Below, piece after piece: positions 21,315 to 33,248 of a stretch of 64,000 nucleotides of DNA (position 1 is its first letter; the number at the start of each line of letters is the position of its first letter). The notes beneath the pieces were generated by a model. It saw nothing but the letters and a program-made list of their open reading frames with translations, was not told where the DNA came from and did not search any database. The translations under genes and the position numbers were made by a program. Source of the DNA: Cryptomeria japonica (Eukaryota; Streptophyta; Pinopsida; Cupressales; Cupressaceae); contig NC_081408.1 of assembly GCF_030272615.1 (NCBI RefSeq), positions 405,799,389 to 405,863,388 on the forward strand, written 5' to 3'.

Positions 21315-21735
21315 TCAATCTATCCTAAACCTTATTCCCTCAATCATAGACATTATAACCTTGACCCTATAACTTATACCTTCAATTGTAAACCCTATAC
21401 TCATGACTCTATACCCAATACCTTCAACCCTAAACCTTATACCTTACACCCTTAATTGTAAATCAAATACCCTCAACCCTAACCCTACACCCTCAACCCT
21501 ATACTTGTACCCTTAACCCTAAACCCTACACCATCATCCATATACCCTCAATTGTAAACCTCAACCCTATACCATATACCCTCAGATGTAAACCCAATAC
21601 CCTCAACACTAAACCCTACACCTTCAACCCTAAACAGTATACTGTCAACCCTAAACACTAGACCCTTAGCCCTATACTCTCAACTGTAAACCCTAAACCC
21701 TATACACTATACCCTTAACCCTAAACCCTAACCTC
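21315..21735. repeat. Degenerate telomere-like CCCTAAA repeats
   Basis: Repeated CAACCCTAAACC, TAACCCTAAACCCTA and CCCTATAC variants over about 420 bp. The plant telomere unit CCCTAAA is recognisable but mixed with TATACCCTCAA units. Confidence 0.6.
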
Positions 21736-22478
21736 CCACATCATATCCTCCTTCAACAACATATTATCCATCATGCCATCTACCTAGCTAATATATTCCT
21801 ATAAATCATTTTGTTCCTCAACCACCATCACACCAACAATAATAATCCCACTAATAAATATAATTCAACCCACCTATCAACAACCGCCATAATACACCAA
21901 CCTTTTTCACCCTCCAAATCCAACTTGTAGGATTTCCTTCACCCAAATCGAAAGAAATGAAAGATATACTTAATGGGTTACAAACATTAACCTTACACAA
22001 AATGAAGATATAGAAGTTTCAATAGTAATGGTAACTTTCCTCACAATTTTTAAATCCCTAAATTTAACAAATACAAGTGAAAGGGAGATCCCCAAGATCA
22101 AGTAAGGAGTTTTTCATGGCATGCTAGGGGATTTTTAATAAAGATCGATACCTATTGATACTCTTTCCTTAAAGCTTGGGAAAACAATCTCTTGAATGAT
22201 TGTTACATCTACCTCAAGGATCCATTACTTATTTTACTAACATGGTTGTGAAATTCATAACCCATTTCTCATACAATGTTGAACACAAATTCACGATTGT
22301 TGATCTTTGTAATACCAAACAACATAATGGTGAGAATTTTTCCACCTTCCTTTAATGAGGGAGAAGTATTCCAAGTTTATTTTCTTGTCCCATTCTAGAA
22401 AAACCAACTCATTGATTTATTTTTATCATAAACCTTAATAAGGGAATGGTCTTTAACTTATTGGTCCATTATGTATGA
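21736..22478. other. Gene-free stretch
   Basis: I see no gene, repeat or element boundary here. It ends at the LINE target duplication. Confidence 0.6.
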
Positions 22479-22531
22479 ACTTTTGATGAAATAATTTTTT
22501 TTTGATCGATAACCAGGATAATATATTGCTT

Positions 22532-22721
22532 AAAATAGGAAAGATTTACATCCAAAATGCTGATAAACAATCTACACAAAATGGGGTCTCACCCCTACAA
22601 AACCATCAGAACCCGAATACGACAATAGACCTACATGACCATTCTTTGCAACAAAATTTCAACCCTACATACTCAAGCCCAAAAAAACCCGACAGTCCCA
22701 AAAGACTTGCCTACCTAAACC
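22532..22721 (-). other. LINE 3' untranslated end, distal to the solo LTR
   Basis: Continues the LINE sequence from 23537 across the solo LTR. No coding sense recognised. Confidence 0.6.
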
Positions 22722-23531
22722 TGTTGGCAAATGCACACTCCAATGAGACATTGTAGGTGATTGAAGGTTTTTTCATTGATGACAACCTTACAATCCTATT
22801 ACATCGGCAAGGCAATCCACCGGCACCAGCAAAGTCAGATTCTACACCGGCACACAGACCATTGGCACCGACAGTGAAAGGAAGCATACCAACACAGAAG
22901 CCGACAAGAATTTTTGATTGTAATTTATTTATTTTATTATTGTAAAATCATTGTAAGCCGACTTGGCAAATTGTAAAATGACTCATATATATAAGAGATC
23001 ATTGTAGAACAATTAAGTATGCATGGAGGAATGTAATTAGGCAAAATAAGGCAAACCTATTATGCGAATTATAGGTTAAGGGTTTATGTAAGAAGCAAAG
23101 CTATAAACCGGTACTGGATCTGGCATAGTAGATGCTATTTTGAAGCAGTACAAGACATTGGATTTATATAATCCATTTTGTAAGTCAGTGAGACTTCCCA
23201 TTTTGTAATTGAGCAGTGAGCTCTAGGCACTTGGCCTTCCTGCATGTGCAGGCCCCTCTTGTAGCAGTAATATTCTCTTATTGGCCAGTAAGTGAATATT
23301 GTGGGTCACAAATCCCACCGAGGTTTTTTCCACACTGGGTTTCCTCATTAAACTACTATGTTATGGTGTATTTTTCATGTGGTTGCTATTATCTTTATTC
23401 ATTGCATTATTTCTTGTTTACCGGTATATAGTATTAATATGCTTTACATGCTTTAAGTCAAGAAAATCAATACACCGGTTAGATACTGATTCACCCCCCC
23501 CCCCCTCTCAGTATCTGTGGGAATCCTAACA
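22722..23531 (+). repeat. Solo LTR (810 bp) inside the LINE
   Basis: Begins TGTTGG, ends CCTAACA, flanked by AAACC at 22717-22721 and 23532-23536. There is no internal region, so this is a solo LTR left by LTR-LTR recombination. The 23200-23510 part matches 2600-2870 of the LTR at 1749-2894, so it is the same family. It lies just before the stop of the LINE's third ORF. Confidence 0.92.
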
Positions 23532-24368
23532 AAACCTACCCAAGGCCTCTTCCCTTGAGAATTTTGGAATACCCCGGCTGGGCCCTGCTTCATGCATCTC
23601 TCTCCCTCCATCTGGCAATGTTCTTGGCCTGCCACCACGTAGCGAACCATGCTCCACCACCTTCACGTGCTTCCGTGGAATCTGGTGGCGGATCATAGGC
23701 CTCCCATCCTTATCCAGAGGTGCTTCAGACCAAATTGGGGTCATCTTCCCATGAATATTCACTCTCTCAGTCGGCCCCAACCCATGCACAAACTGCACAA
23801 CCTCCCTCCAACCATCCCTTGCATTCTCCAGCTGAGTTTCAACAGGTTGAGATGCCGACCAAATTACAAAAGGCTGCAACTCCCCCAATTCTACGCCAAT
23901 CCTCTGCCACGACTCTTCCACCATCTTCAACCCTTAACCAACAACAACTCGAGCCACCACATCATTCAGTCCTCCTACCCATTTGGGCTGCAACACCAAA
24001 GAAGCAACCTGTTGCACCTCCTCCATTGACATTCCCACCGACAAAGCCAAAGCAACGAACAACGACAAAATGCCGAGGTTAGTTCGAGGCCAGCAGTCAG
24101 ATACCAGAAATTCCTCCCCAAAAATCAACTGCACAACCCTCCAAAAATCCTCCCCATCCACCCTGAAGACATTCATCAGCGTGTTGCTTGAAATCAGGCC
24201 ACGAAATGCTGGCATTTGACCGTCAGTTATCAATGAAAAATTTGCCTCCATGTTGCCTTGCCTCTTCACCAAAACCTGCACAATCAACCAACACCAAAAC
24301 CAAAAACAACGAGATGTCAGGGAACCAAAATCCAAGGCCTTAAAAAAGCCGCCTCCATCACATGACAT
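23526..24368 (-). pseudogene. Third ORF of the LINE, after RNase H
   Basis: 24368-23934 and 23930-23526 share one frame, with a single TAA between them, giving about 280 codons. The start at the ATG at 24368 is uncertain. Tryptophan-rich, with short hydrophobic stretches (around residues 20-35 and 100-115) and a basic C-terminal part. In the undisturbed sequence the frame would have met a stop a few codons beyond the LTR insertion point. I recognise no domain. Because poly-A and target duplication place it inside the LINE, it is part of the element or was captured by it. Confidence 0.5.
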
Positions 24369-24573
24369 GATTGCTCCACACGAATCGCATCAAACCACAC
24401 ATAATCACCAGGCCAACTCACCGATTGCCGCCATCATCACTCCATCGCCGCTTAGGCCACTTGCACCAACATCATGGATCACAATCCACGAAGGCCATTA
24501 CTTCCCACAAGGCCAATATCAACATCAACCACTTCAAAATCAATTCGGGTTAACTTCCCTAAGATTAAGCAAT

Positions 24574-25800
24574 TCAACCAAGATCATGAGCACTAACATA
24601 TCGAAAGTCCTCGAATAATCTAAAATTGTTTTCCAATGAGCCATTCGCTCCCACATTTGAAAGCTTGTCAACCTCCACATTTGCTTCCCTGAGAACATAA
24701 GTCACCTTATAGTCTTTAAACCCACACAGAAGAAGTTTCATTCTTTGAACGTGTTTGTCTAATTGCCACACCTCCATTCGGCCTCTAACTATCCTGTTCA
24801 CACAATCTGAGAGTCTCCCTCTAGATGGAGTTTCTTCACTCCCATTTTCTTGGTCATGAGAATAGCCTCTAAAGCCACTTGGCATTCAGCCTTGTTGTTC
24901 GATCCATCCATCAATCTTTTAGCTCCTATGGCTAGTATGTTGCCACAATCATCCTGGGCTATTACCCCAGCTCCATAAACCCTTGGATTTCCCCTTGAAG
25001 CGCCACCAAAATTTACCTTAGTCCAACCCTTATCTGGCGGGTCCCACACCTGTCTTCCTTCACCCATCCTCTGAGGATTAACCCTCAAAAGCCCATTAGT
25101 AGGCCTAAATTTAATCAAAGGCCAATTCATCAAAACTCCAGCATCAAACTGAGTGAAAGGAGACTCTGTTAAGTTCATTTGGGAAGCAACATTGTTGATT
25201 AGTTTTAAGATTGCCTTCTCCAACCTTATCAGAAAGCAATCCCCTTTTTCTGCTCTATCTTCAAACACTCTTTGGTTCCGTTCTTTCCAGAGTTCCCATA
25301 ACATAGTAGAAGGCAAAATCTTCCAAATGGCAGCAAAGATTGAAGAGTTTCCCAAAACAGGACGATTCCAGCCAATCACTCAAATTCCCTACCATTGGAC
25401 CCTTCCAATTCAGTCTCTGTAACCCAAAAAACCAAGCTTCCTGGGCAAAATCACAGTTTAGCAGAAAATGGTCCACATCTTCCTTCGCCTTTTCACAGAG
25501 CACATAATGGAAAGGACCTGCAAACCCCATTTTTTTGAGTCGGTCTCCAGAAAGAATCCGCCTTTTCCCAGCTAACCAAGTAAAGGCACCCGCCTTCAGT
25601 AGGCACACATTGTTCCCACATAGCTTAGCTTCCCATTCCTTCCTCCTGCCTTCAATCTCCAAAAGAGAAAGCCCCACCTTAACAGAGTAACTGCCACTCT
25701 TGGCACCACACCAAACTATCTCATCCTCCTCTCTAGAGCATGAAACCTCTCTACTATCCAAGATCTTCCTTAACAACCCTTCCTCCACCCCCCCCCAAGT
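24574..25800 (-). pseudogene. LINE ORF2 C-terminal part: zinc-knuckle (zf-RVT) and RNase H
   Basis: 25788-25261 gives the zf-RVT domain (AFTWLAGKRRILSGDRLKK, then CEKAKEDVDHFLLNCDFA). 25379-24798 and 24885-24574 give the RNase H: KVNFGGASRGNP, NKAECQVALEA, LEGDSQIV and NVEVDKLSN. The first catalytic Asp of the usual FDGAS motif is Gly here (FGGAS), so this copy is catalytically dead; the Glu and the other two Asp are kept. Frameshifts near 25320 and 24830 separate the pieces. Confidence 0.9.
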
Positions 25801-26137
25801 TTAATTCACGGGGATCCTTCCAGTTCCAACACTGGCCCAACGCCGACATTTCTGGCATAAGAAAATCACACACCTTTGAGCCTTAAACCTGAGCAGTCTT
25901 TGCCATTATTTGTTGGGATTCCTGAGACTCTAGAGAAGGACGCCCATCCCAGGAATCCTGCCAGAAGCATGCCTTTCGCCCATCTCCAATCCGCCAAGAA
26001 AGATGATTCATAATCAAGCTCCTGCAACTCACCAGAAAATTCCACAAAGTTGATCCTCTCGTGGGGTCTTCAACCATTAGGATCCTATCCTTTCCCCCAC
26101 TGTCCAAATACTTAGCTTGTAAAATTCAGACCCATCT

Positions 26138-27760
26138 CTACACCGGCTTACTGTACATTTGCCAAACTAACTTGGCCCCCATTGCCTCATTGATAAGTTT
26201 CCAATCGTGGAGCCCCACACCACCTCCTCCTTTGGGTTTGCAAACTTTGTCCCAGGCCATAAGCGGGATTTTGTCCTGCTCCTGATTTCCATTCCACAAA
26301 AACTTTCTCATCTTCTTCTGCATATTTTTAATGACCGTGCCTGGGAGTTTAAAACAGGCCATTGGGAAAATAGGCATAGTCGATACAATTGTCTTCAACA
26401 TTAGAAGACGATCAACCAACGATAGCCACTTACTTTTCCACCCCTCCATCTTTCCTTTGCAGCCATCTAACAAATCTTTCCAAATATCTGTCCTACCAGC
26501 TCTAGCAAAGAGCGGCAAACCAAGGAATTTCCCAGGAAGCTGACCAATCTTAATCCCAAATAATCTGGCAATCGCTCTTTGAGACCCAACTTCAGTGTGG
26601 AAGAAGAAGATCTCAGATTTAGCCCAATTAATTTCCTGGCTAGTAGCCCCACTAAAACTGTCCAACACTTTCTTCATCACCGATGCTTCATGCATTAAGG
26701 CCACTCCAAAGAGACAAGTATCATCAGCAAAATGAGAGTGCGTTGTGGAGACTCCACAACGTGCTATCTCGATGCCTTTCCACATCCCCTGCGAACGCTT
26801 TCAAGCAATCGAATGACCAATAACTTCTGCCATTAAAATAAAGAGAAAGGGGGATAATGAGTCCCCTTGTCGGATACCCTGTGAGGTGGGAAAGAAACCT
26901 TGGGGACTGCCATTGACTAAAACTGAGGCTGAAAATTGCATAATCATACTGGAAATCCACTTAATCCAAGCCTTACAAAACCCAAACTTTACTAACACCT
27001 CCACCAGGAAAGACCTATCCACTCTATCATAGGCTTTTAGAATATCTAACTTTAGGATCGTTCTTCTCTGCCTACTCTTCATGGCCGAATGGATCGCCTC
27101 ATTGGCCACAATAACCCCATCCACAATGTTCCTCCCTGGGGTAAAACTGCTCTGTTCACAAGAAATCAGCTTATCTAAAATCAATTTGAGCCTGTTAGCA
27201 ACAACTTTTGTTATGATTTTGTAGATGGTATTGCACAAAGAAATTGGTCGAAACTCCTCAAACCCTTCCGGCTTGGCTTTCTTAGGAATAAGCGCCACTA
27301 GATTACAGTTGAATTCCTTCAAAATAAAACCCCTTGACCTTGACTCTTTAACCACTCCTAACAACTCCCCAACAAGCAAATCCCAAAAGAACTAGAAAAA
27401 GAAAGCCTGAAACCCATCTAGGCCTGGAGCTTTCTCCTTACCTAACCCAAAAACAACAGTTTTCACTTCCTTCAAAGAGATAGGTTCCTCAAGAATCCTA
27501 TTGTCATCCTTAGACACTAAGGGAGGAATTAACTCCAAAAGCTCGGCCTACAAGCTCGCCTGACCAGCCTCGTTCCTCTTCCAAAGATTTCCAAAGAAAT
27601 CCACCACCTCCTTACTAATGCGATCTGGGTCCTCCGTTGAAGTTCCATCTACTAGCCGCAGGGAGAGGATTCTATTGAGTCTCCTCCTTTCCTTCACCGA
27701 ACTATGAAATTTTTTGGTGTTTCTATCACCGACTTTAAGCCAGTTCTCGCACGATTTTTG
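26138..27760 (-). pseudogene. LINE ORF2 reverse transcriptase
   Basis: Copies LINE RNA at the nicked target. The frame through 27379-26801 and 26785-26138 is continuous except for one TGA. Motifs in order: LVALIPKK, EEFRPISLCNTIYKIITKVVANRLK, SFTPGRNIVDGV, LKLDILKAYDRV (first catalytic Asp), QGIRQGDSLSPFLFILMAEV, and FADDT (the YADD box, about 26718-26732). The thumb follows (INWAKSEIFFF, LGLPL). The YADD Tyr is Phe, which is common in plant LINEs. Confidence 0.95.
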
Positions 27761-27763
27761 TTT

Positions 27764-28814
27764 CTAGTAAATCTCCTCCCTTTGAAAAACTTCCCCATAT
27801 CTACTAAGAAGATCTTTCTCCATGAGATAATCCACTTCATCCATCCCTTCAGCCAAGACTTTTGCATTCAAAGCCCTCAAATCCCCCTCAATCCTTCTCT
27901 TTTCATCGAAGATATTGCCAAACACCTCCCTGTTCCATGATTTTAGTTTTTGTTTTACATAACTGAGATTCTTGAAGAACTGAAAGGACAAGAAGCCATC
28001 CACCACCGGGGCCTCCTTCCACCAGCCAACCACCTGATCTCTAAAACCCGAGTCCCTTAACCACAGCTTTTCCACCTTAAAAGGACACTAGAGCGGAACT
28101 TCATCTTTTTGCACAACCAAAGAGACCAGGAAGTGATCCGAACCTGAAATTGCTAAGACTTCTGCCTCAAAGACCAAGGGGGGCCAAGTTCCAATCCCCT
28201 GCAAGAAAGAACCTATCTAGTTTCTTAGCAATATTGGAAAAGCCCCGACTTTTGTTCGTCCAAGTAAATCTCCCTCCTTTTGCAACAACTTCAAAGAGGG
28301 CATTAGAGTTCACAGATGTCTGAAAGTCCGATTGCGACCTGCACATCCTTCTCACCCCACCACGCTTTTCTAAGAAAGAAAGAGTGGCGTTGAAGTCCCC
28401 AGCAACAATAGCTAAGGTTGGCCTCACCTCTTCTAAAAGCTTGGAAATATCCTCCCATAATCGACACTTCTCCACAGCCAAAGTGGGACCATAGACATTG
28501 ATAAGAAAACAAGAAAAGTTCATGATCTTCGAATTCACCTTTACCATCTGGCAATGTTTAGAGCATTAGATAGCATCCACCTGAACAACCAATGGATTCC
28601 ACAAAATGCTAAGCCCTCCAGAAGCCCCTTTTGATTCCACAAAGAAACCAGACCACCTCTGTCTTACACCAAAAACTCTAGCTGCATCCTCTCTACCAAT
28701 TTTGTTTCCTGAATGCAAATAACTTCCGGCTTAGCCTGATCAAAACCTCTTTTGATCATACATCTCTTATTTAGGGGCATTGCAGCCCCTGACATTCCAT
28801 GTAAGGAACTTCAT
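27764..28814 (-). pseudogene. LINE ORF2 endonuclease and linker
   Basis: Nicks target DNA to start insertion. ORF2 begins at the ATG at 28814 (MKFLTWNVRGCNAPK), then has a stop. The sense goes on with CIQETKLVE (catalytic Glu), NVYGPT, VAGDFNATLS and the FTWTNKS block of the apurinic-type endonuclease (28547-28167), and a linker (28075-27764). The ORF1 stop and ORF2 start overlap as ATGA (28814-28811), a coupled arrangement seen in many two-ORF LINEs. Confidence 0.92.
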
Positions 28815-30534
28815 TGTTGTCCAGGAGAGAACAAGTCTCTCCTGGATCTAAGCAGTCTTGTCTGACCCTTCATGTTTCTTGCTTCCTCAAGCAACTTCTG
28901 CCTGTTTTTCCTTCCTCTCAAATTCCCTTTGGACTTAGAGGGATTTGTTTTGGTCGGTTTAATGGTCCTAACCTCTGTCTCTCCTATCTCAGCAGACAAC
29001 CCTAATGAATCATCGCTCAACCCATCCTCCTCATCAGACTCCAACTCTGTTGAAAAGCCATTATCCACCTTCCCTGGGGACATGTGAATGTCTTTGAAGC
29101 TGATTGCCTTTCCCTCTGAACTTCCTACTATGTCGTTTGAAAACTATTTTACTAGAGGTTTGACATTCAATCCCTTCTCCAGGCCCTCCAGCCCAGACTC
29201 AGAAGTAGAGGAAAACCTGTGCCGAGAGGGGATCCCCCTGCCAACTGCACATTCATGAATACAAAGCTCCTGATCAGCCTCCGCTATCGCTCCATCTATG
29301 TGGAGGCAAGCATCCCCACACCCTTCGCTAAAAGCTTATCGCGCATGATCCCCAGTTGTACTTCCTAACAAAATTTGAGGGCGGTCCACATAAATCTCTC
29401 CCAACAAAACGTTCACAACCGCAACGACCTTATCTCCAGTTGGACCAGAGACCATCTGCAACACTTCCTAAGCAGTGCAAGAATCCAAAAGCACTTTCAT
29501 CCCACCTAAATCTTCAAGATTCCCAACCATGGAAATGACCGGATCAGAGCTCAGGTTGGCGTCTGTGTGACCTGAAAGCTGCTTAGTCACCTCTGACCTA
29601 GCTAACAACTGCTCCTCCAAAGCTCAATCTGCCCTTCCCTTCCCCTTTTGTCCTGCCTTGCAATCAAGGTCCTCATGTCCCCATTCTTTGTAGGACTTGC
29701 ACTTTACCATGATTTCTTCAACTGCGATCTCTTGACTCCATAGACCCTCAGGCGATCTAATCTCAACGCTCTTCGGGAGCCCAAGGTGTGGCTTCCACAT
29801 GACACAGATTCAGGCATACATGCATGAATTTAGCTTGTCAACCGCTTCATCCAACTTGATGAATCTCCCTAGCTTATCACCAATACTCTTAAAAACTACC
29901 TCCTTCCAGTATTCATGCGGGAGATTGTAAAGTTTGATCCAAATAGGAATTTCCTCTACAATGGCTTGTCGAGGATCAAAATTTGGGATCCAGTCCTTTA
30001 TGTAGAACCCTACTCCCATCATCAAAAACAGCTCGAAGTTCATCAACGCAGTCTTCTCCTTAGTTGTCCCAGCTATGATAAGGAAAAATCCGTTTGTTAG
30101 GGTTTTGATCTCAAAGTGGCTCCCCCATTCTTCGTCAACCCAGTTCCTAACTTGAGGGAAAGTTAGCCAATCCCCTCCCCACTTCATGAAGAAAGCTCTG
30201 TCTCACAAGACTTGAACCGATTCCTTCCAAGCCTCCGAGTCAACGCAAATACTGACTGTTCTCTTATTGGACGTTGTCGGAATCTCACCATTGGTGAAGT
30301 TATCCAGAGGTGCCGAAAATTTCTTCCTCAATCTATCTTCCATTTGCTGCTTACTCCACTGCGGGTAGTTCAGAAATCTCGAATACCCCCATTTGGTTTT
30401 GTTATGCTCAAAAGGGGATCTGGTTTTACCAAAACTAGCTCCTCCACTCTTCCTACGGTCTGTGTCCTACCACTGCCACTAGTTTGAACGCAGTGGGCGC
30501 CATGGCCTTTGATTATCCATACACCTGGGGCCAT
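28811..30534 (-). pseudogene. LINE ORF1 (DUF4283-like, one zinc knuckle)
   Basis: RNA-binding protein of the LINE. The likely start is the ATG at 30534 (MAPGVWIIKGHG). The clear part is 30187-29810, a DUF4283-type domain (MKWGGDWLTFPQVRNWV, IPIWIKLYNLPHEYW, IGDKLGRFIKLD). A knuckle follows at about 29695-29655, CKSYKEWGHEDLDC: the second Cys of CX2CX4HX4C is Tyr (TAC for TGC), so zinc binding is lost. The acidic C-terminus (29083-28811, ELESDEEDGLSDDSLG) ends SPGQQ at a TGA that overlaps the ORF2 ATG. Stops and shifts break the middle. Confidence 0.85.
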
Positions 30535-30626
30535 TCTCCCATCTGCGCGATCAAAAATCGCCTCCGCCTGAAAACCCTAGCTTCCTCCTGTGCTCCATAT
30601 AAAATTGAGGTTTTTTAAATTTTATA

Positions 30627-30804
30627 GTTTGAACCAAGGATGTAGGCTCTATAAGCAAGAAGCCCCACCATTTCTCCAAGGTTCTCCCCATGGTAAAGCA
30701 TGCTCCATTGTTAACATGGTAGAGATGAACCCGCGGGGGTTTGAACCTAGGTTGTAGGCACTATAGGCAAGAAGCCCCACCATTTCACCAAAGGGTCATC
30801 CCCC
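30627..30804 (-). repeat. Two tandem 5' modules of the LINE with B-box match
   Basis: Units at 30739-30796 and 30627-30680, 112 bp apart, about 85% alike. In the LINE sense each runs from AAATGGTGGGGCTTCTTGC to GGTTCAAAC; GTTCAAACC matches the pol III B-box consensus. The LINE starts right at the first unit. Confidence 0.7.
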
Positions 30805-30822
30805 ACTTTTGATGAAATAATT

Positions 30823-31860
30823 GAGAAAAGGGGGCCACCATAGAAAATCTATCATTACTAAAGGTAAGATCAAAATTTATACAAAGAAAATTATTATTTA
30901 GAATTCACATGCACCTCAATGCGAGGCTGAAATATAATTGAAAAAATTGTATACACATGTAAATTCCCTTTTAGTTTGGACTATTTTTCACAGAATAACT
31001 TAATATAATTACATATTGACAATGACAAACTCTGTTCAAAGTTGGGCCCATTCCCCAATTCTTCACCTCATATTATTTTTACATACTTCCACACAATTTA
31101 CTAATTATATTATTATACCTATACCAAATTAAAATTTTAGATTAAAATTTAAAAGTTATTATCAAAACAATAGACAATCATCTATCAACCATTATAATCA
31201 ACTAAATAATTATATTTATATTTATTTCTAAAATATAATTTTTTAATTACATAATCAATCATAATTCTAAATTAAATTACTAAATAAATTTATTCACTAA
31301 AATTAATAAAAGTATTTTTTACTTTTGCTCAAATTTATTTGATAACCCCATACATTTTTATAACAATTTGTTATTTAAACTTGTGATTTAAATACTAAGA
31401 CATATTTTATTGTAAATAAAATTTTATATATATGATAAATATTTTTAAAATTTTAATTATAATACTTATATACGGTTATACAACTATAAATTTAGGCCCG
31501 ACTTGTATAAAAATATGTAGACATTACAACTTTATATATTGGAAGGTAGGCAAACAAAATCACCTTTTCTAATATGTACTCGTGGAAATCACGTTGTCAT
31601 CAGACGTACATATGATGACTTGACTGACTTTTGTTTACTCCACTTAAAAAAGGATTATAAGGTAGGAATAAATGGAATTTGCAAGCATTTCTTCTTTCCT
31701 ACCAAATAACTCTCCACACCATGCATTCATCTAGAAGGCTATGAAGTCAAACATTTTCTAATTTATGAAATAAAATAGAAAGAGTCAAACATTCTTTAGT
31801 CAATTTACTTTTTAAATTCTTGGTCTCTTTAAAATAAATTTATAGGATGGTAGGTTTACT
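30823..31860. other. AT-rich gene-free stretch
   Basis: Very AT-rich. No gene or element boundary seen. Confidence 0.6.
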
Positions 31861-32345
31861 TATTTTAATATTTTAAATTCTTCATCTTTTATTATTAATT
31901 TTGATAATGGGTTAATTTTTTAAATCAATTTTATAGACAATTTGTTGTAAAAATATTTATTTTGTTCAAAAATTATTCTAAGTTTCACATTCAAGAATAA
32001 AGTGTTCATCTAATTTTTCATTCCAAAATTTTCAATGATATACCTTAAAGTAATGTCATGATTTATTGATGTGGATTTTGACATGCCAACATGTTACAAA
32101 CCTACTTTAATATTGTAAGTTCTTTATCTTTTATTATTAATTTTGATAATGGGTTAATTTTTTAAATCAATTTTATAAACAATTTGTTGTACAAATATTT
32201 ATATGATTTGTTTAAAAATTATTCTAAGTTTCACATTCAAGAATAAAGTGTTCATCTAATTTTTCATTCCAAAATTTTCAGTGATATACCTTAAAGTAAT
32301 GCCATGATTTATTGATGTGGATTTTGACATGCCAATGTGTTGTAA
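31861..32345. repeat. 242-bp tandem duplication
   Basis: Unit 1 about 31861-32102, unit 2 about 32103-32345. The block CTTTTATTATTAATTTTGAT recurs exactly 242 bp apart, and similarity extends through TGATGTGGATTTTGACATG. Confidence 0.9.
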
Positions 32346-32812
32346 CAAATATTATTCCCCTACCTAATAGGTGTAAGCCACAATAGTCTTCTATATGCAT
32401 TTACTAGTTAAACAAATAATAACTCAGTAGGTGAGTAGCTTGGTTGTCCTATTTAAGGGACTTTCAGTGGAATTCCAATGTTAAATCACTAACCACACAC
32501 TATTGTAGTCATGAAATGATTTGTGCATAGCTCATAAGAACACTACTTCCATATAATCTTGATAAACATTAAACCCTACACTAACCCAATTCTAACATAT
32601 ATGACCAAAACTACAGAATAAAAGTGAGAAAGAAAAGGGTTAGAATGACCATAGGAAGTCTTGATCTCTAACAAAATAAACAAAATTCTATGAGTAGACA
32701 AAATTTATTCAAGGTGCTTTCTACCAAGATTAAATTGAATGTTGTTGATTGCCAACGATATTAGATTCTAGAATATAAGGATATCCTCTTTCTTTTTCAT
32801 TTGTATTTTGAC

Positions 32813-33248
32813 ATTAGTTATGTGGTTGAGCATTGTCTACATTCTAAAAGAATCTTATTTGGCCTCTTGGTGGCATTATTTTCATCCTAAAGAATTCAAC
32901 ATTCCTTTGATGAATTTGTAACTTGAATCTTCTACATTTGAGACTCTTTCATTTGAACCTATGGTAACTATTCCTATTGCCTTGATCTTTGCTAAGGATT
33001 CTCAAGTTGTACTTGTATGCCAGAAATGTGGTCTTCAACCTACAAGAAGAAAAACACTTCAAACACACCAATGAAGCATTGCATTAGAGTTAGAAAATCA
33101 TAAACAAGTTAGTGAATTTAAAACTCCTAAAATCGCCTCATTGTCCTCTATCACTAAAGATCTTCAAGATTCAAGGTGGCCCTCACTTGGAAGAGCACTT
33201 GATCTCTTAGATGACAACCTAGAGAATGAGATTTTAGTGATGTGCTAA
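32813..33248 (+). pseudogene. Possible coding relic of unknown identity
   Basis: One plus frame makes sense from about 32820 to a TAA at 33246-33248, with only two stops (TAA near 32922, where CAA would restore Gln, and TGA at 33072, where CGA would restore Arg). It includes a CQKCGLQPTRRK stretch and an acidic leucine-rich end (GRALDLLDDNLENEILVM). I recognise no family. An open frame of this length in AT-rich DNA is suggestive, not proof. It may belong to the element that supplied the surrounding LTR. Confidence 0.35.

Larger units (their letters stand above)
22497..30804 (-). mobile_element. LINE with 18-bp target duplication, carrying a solo LTR
   Basis: ACTTTTGATGAAATAATT occurs at 22479-22496 and 30805-30822, exactly at both ends. 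The minus-strand 3' end is GATC followed by an A-run (T-run at 22495-22503). Order from the 5' end: two tandem 5' modules, ORF1 (DUF4283-like domain and knuckle), ORF2 (endonuclease, RT, zinc-knuckle domain, RNase H), a third ORF, and a 3' end interrupted by a solo LTR. Full-length and 7.5 kb without the LTR and its duplication. Broken by several frameshifts and stops. Confidence 0.93.
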
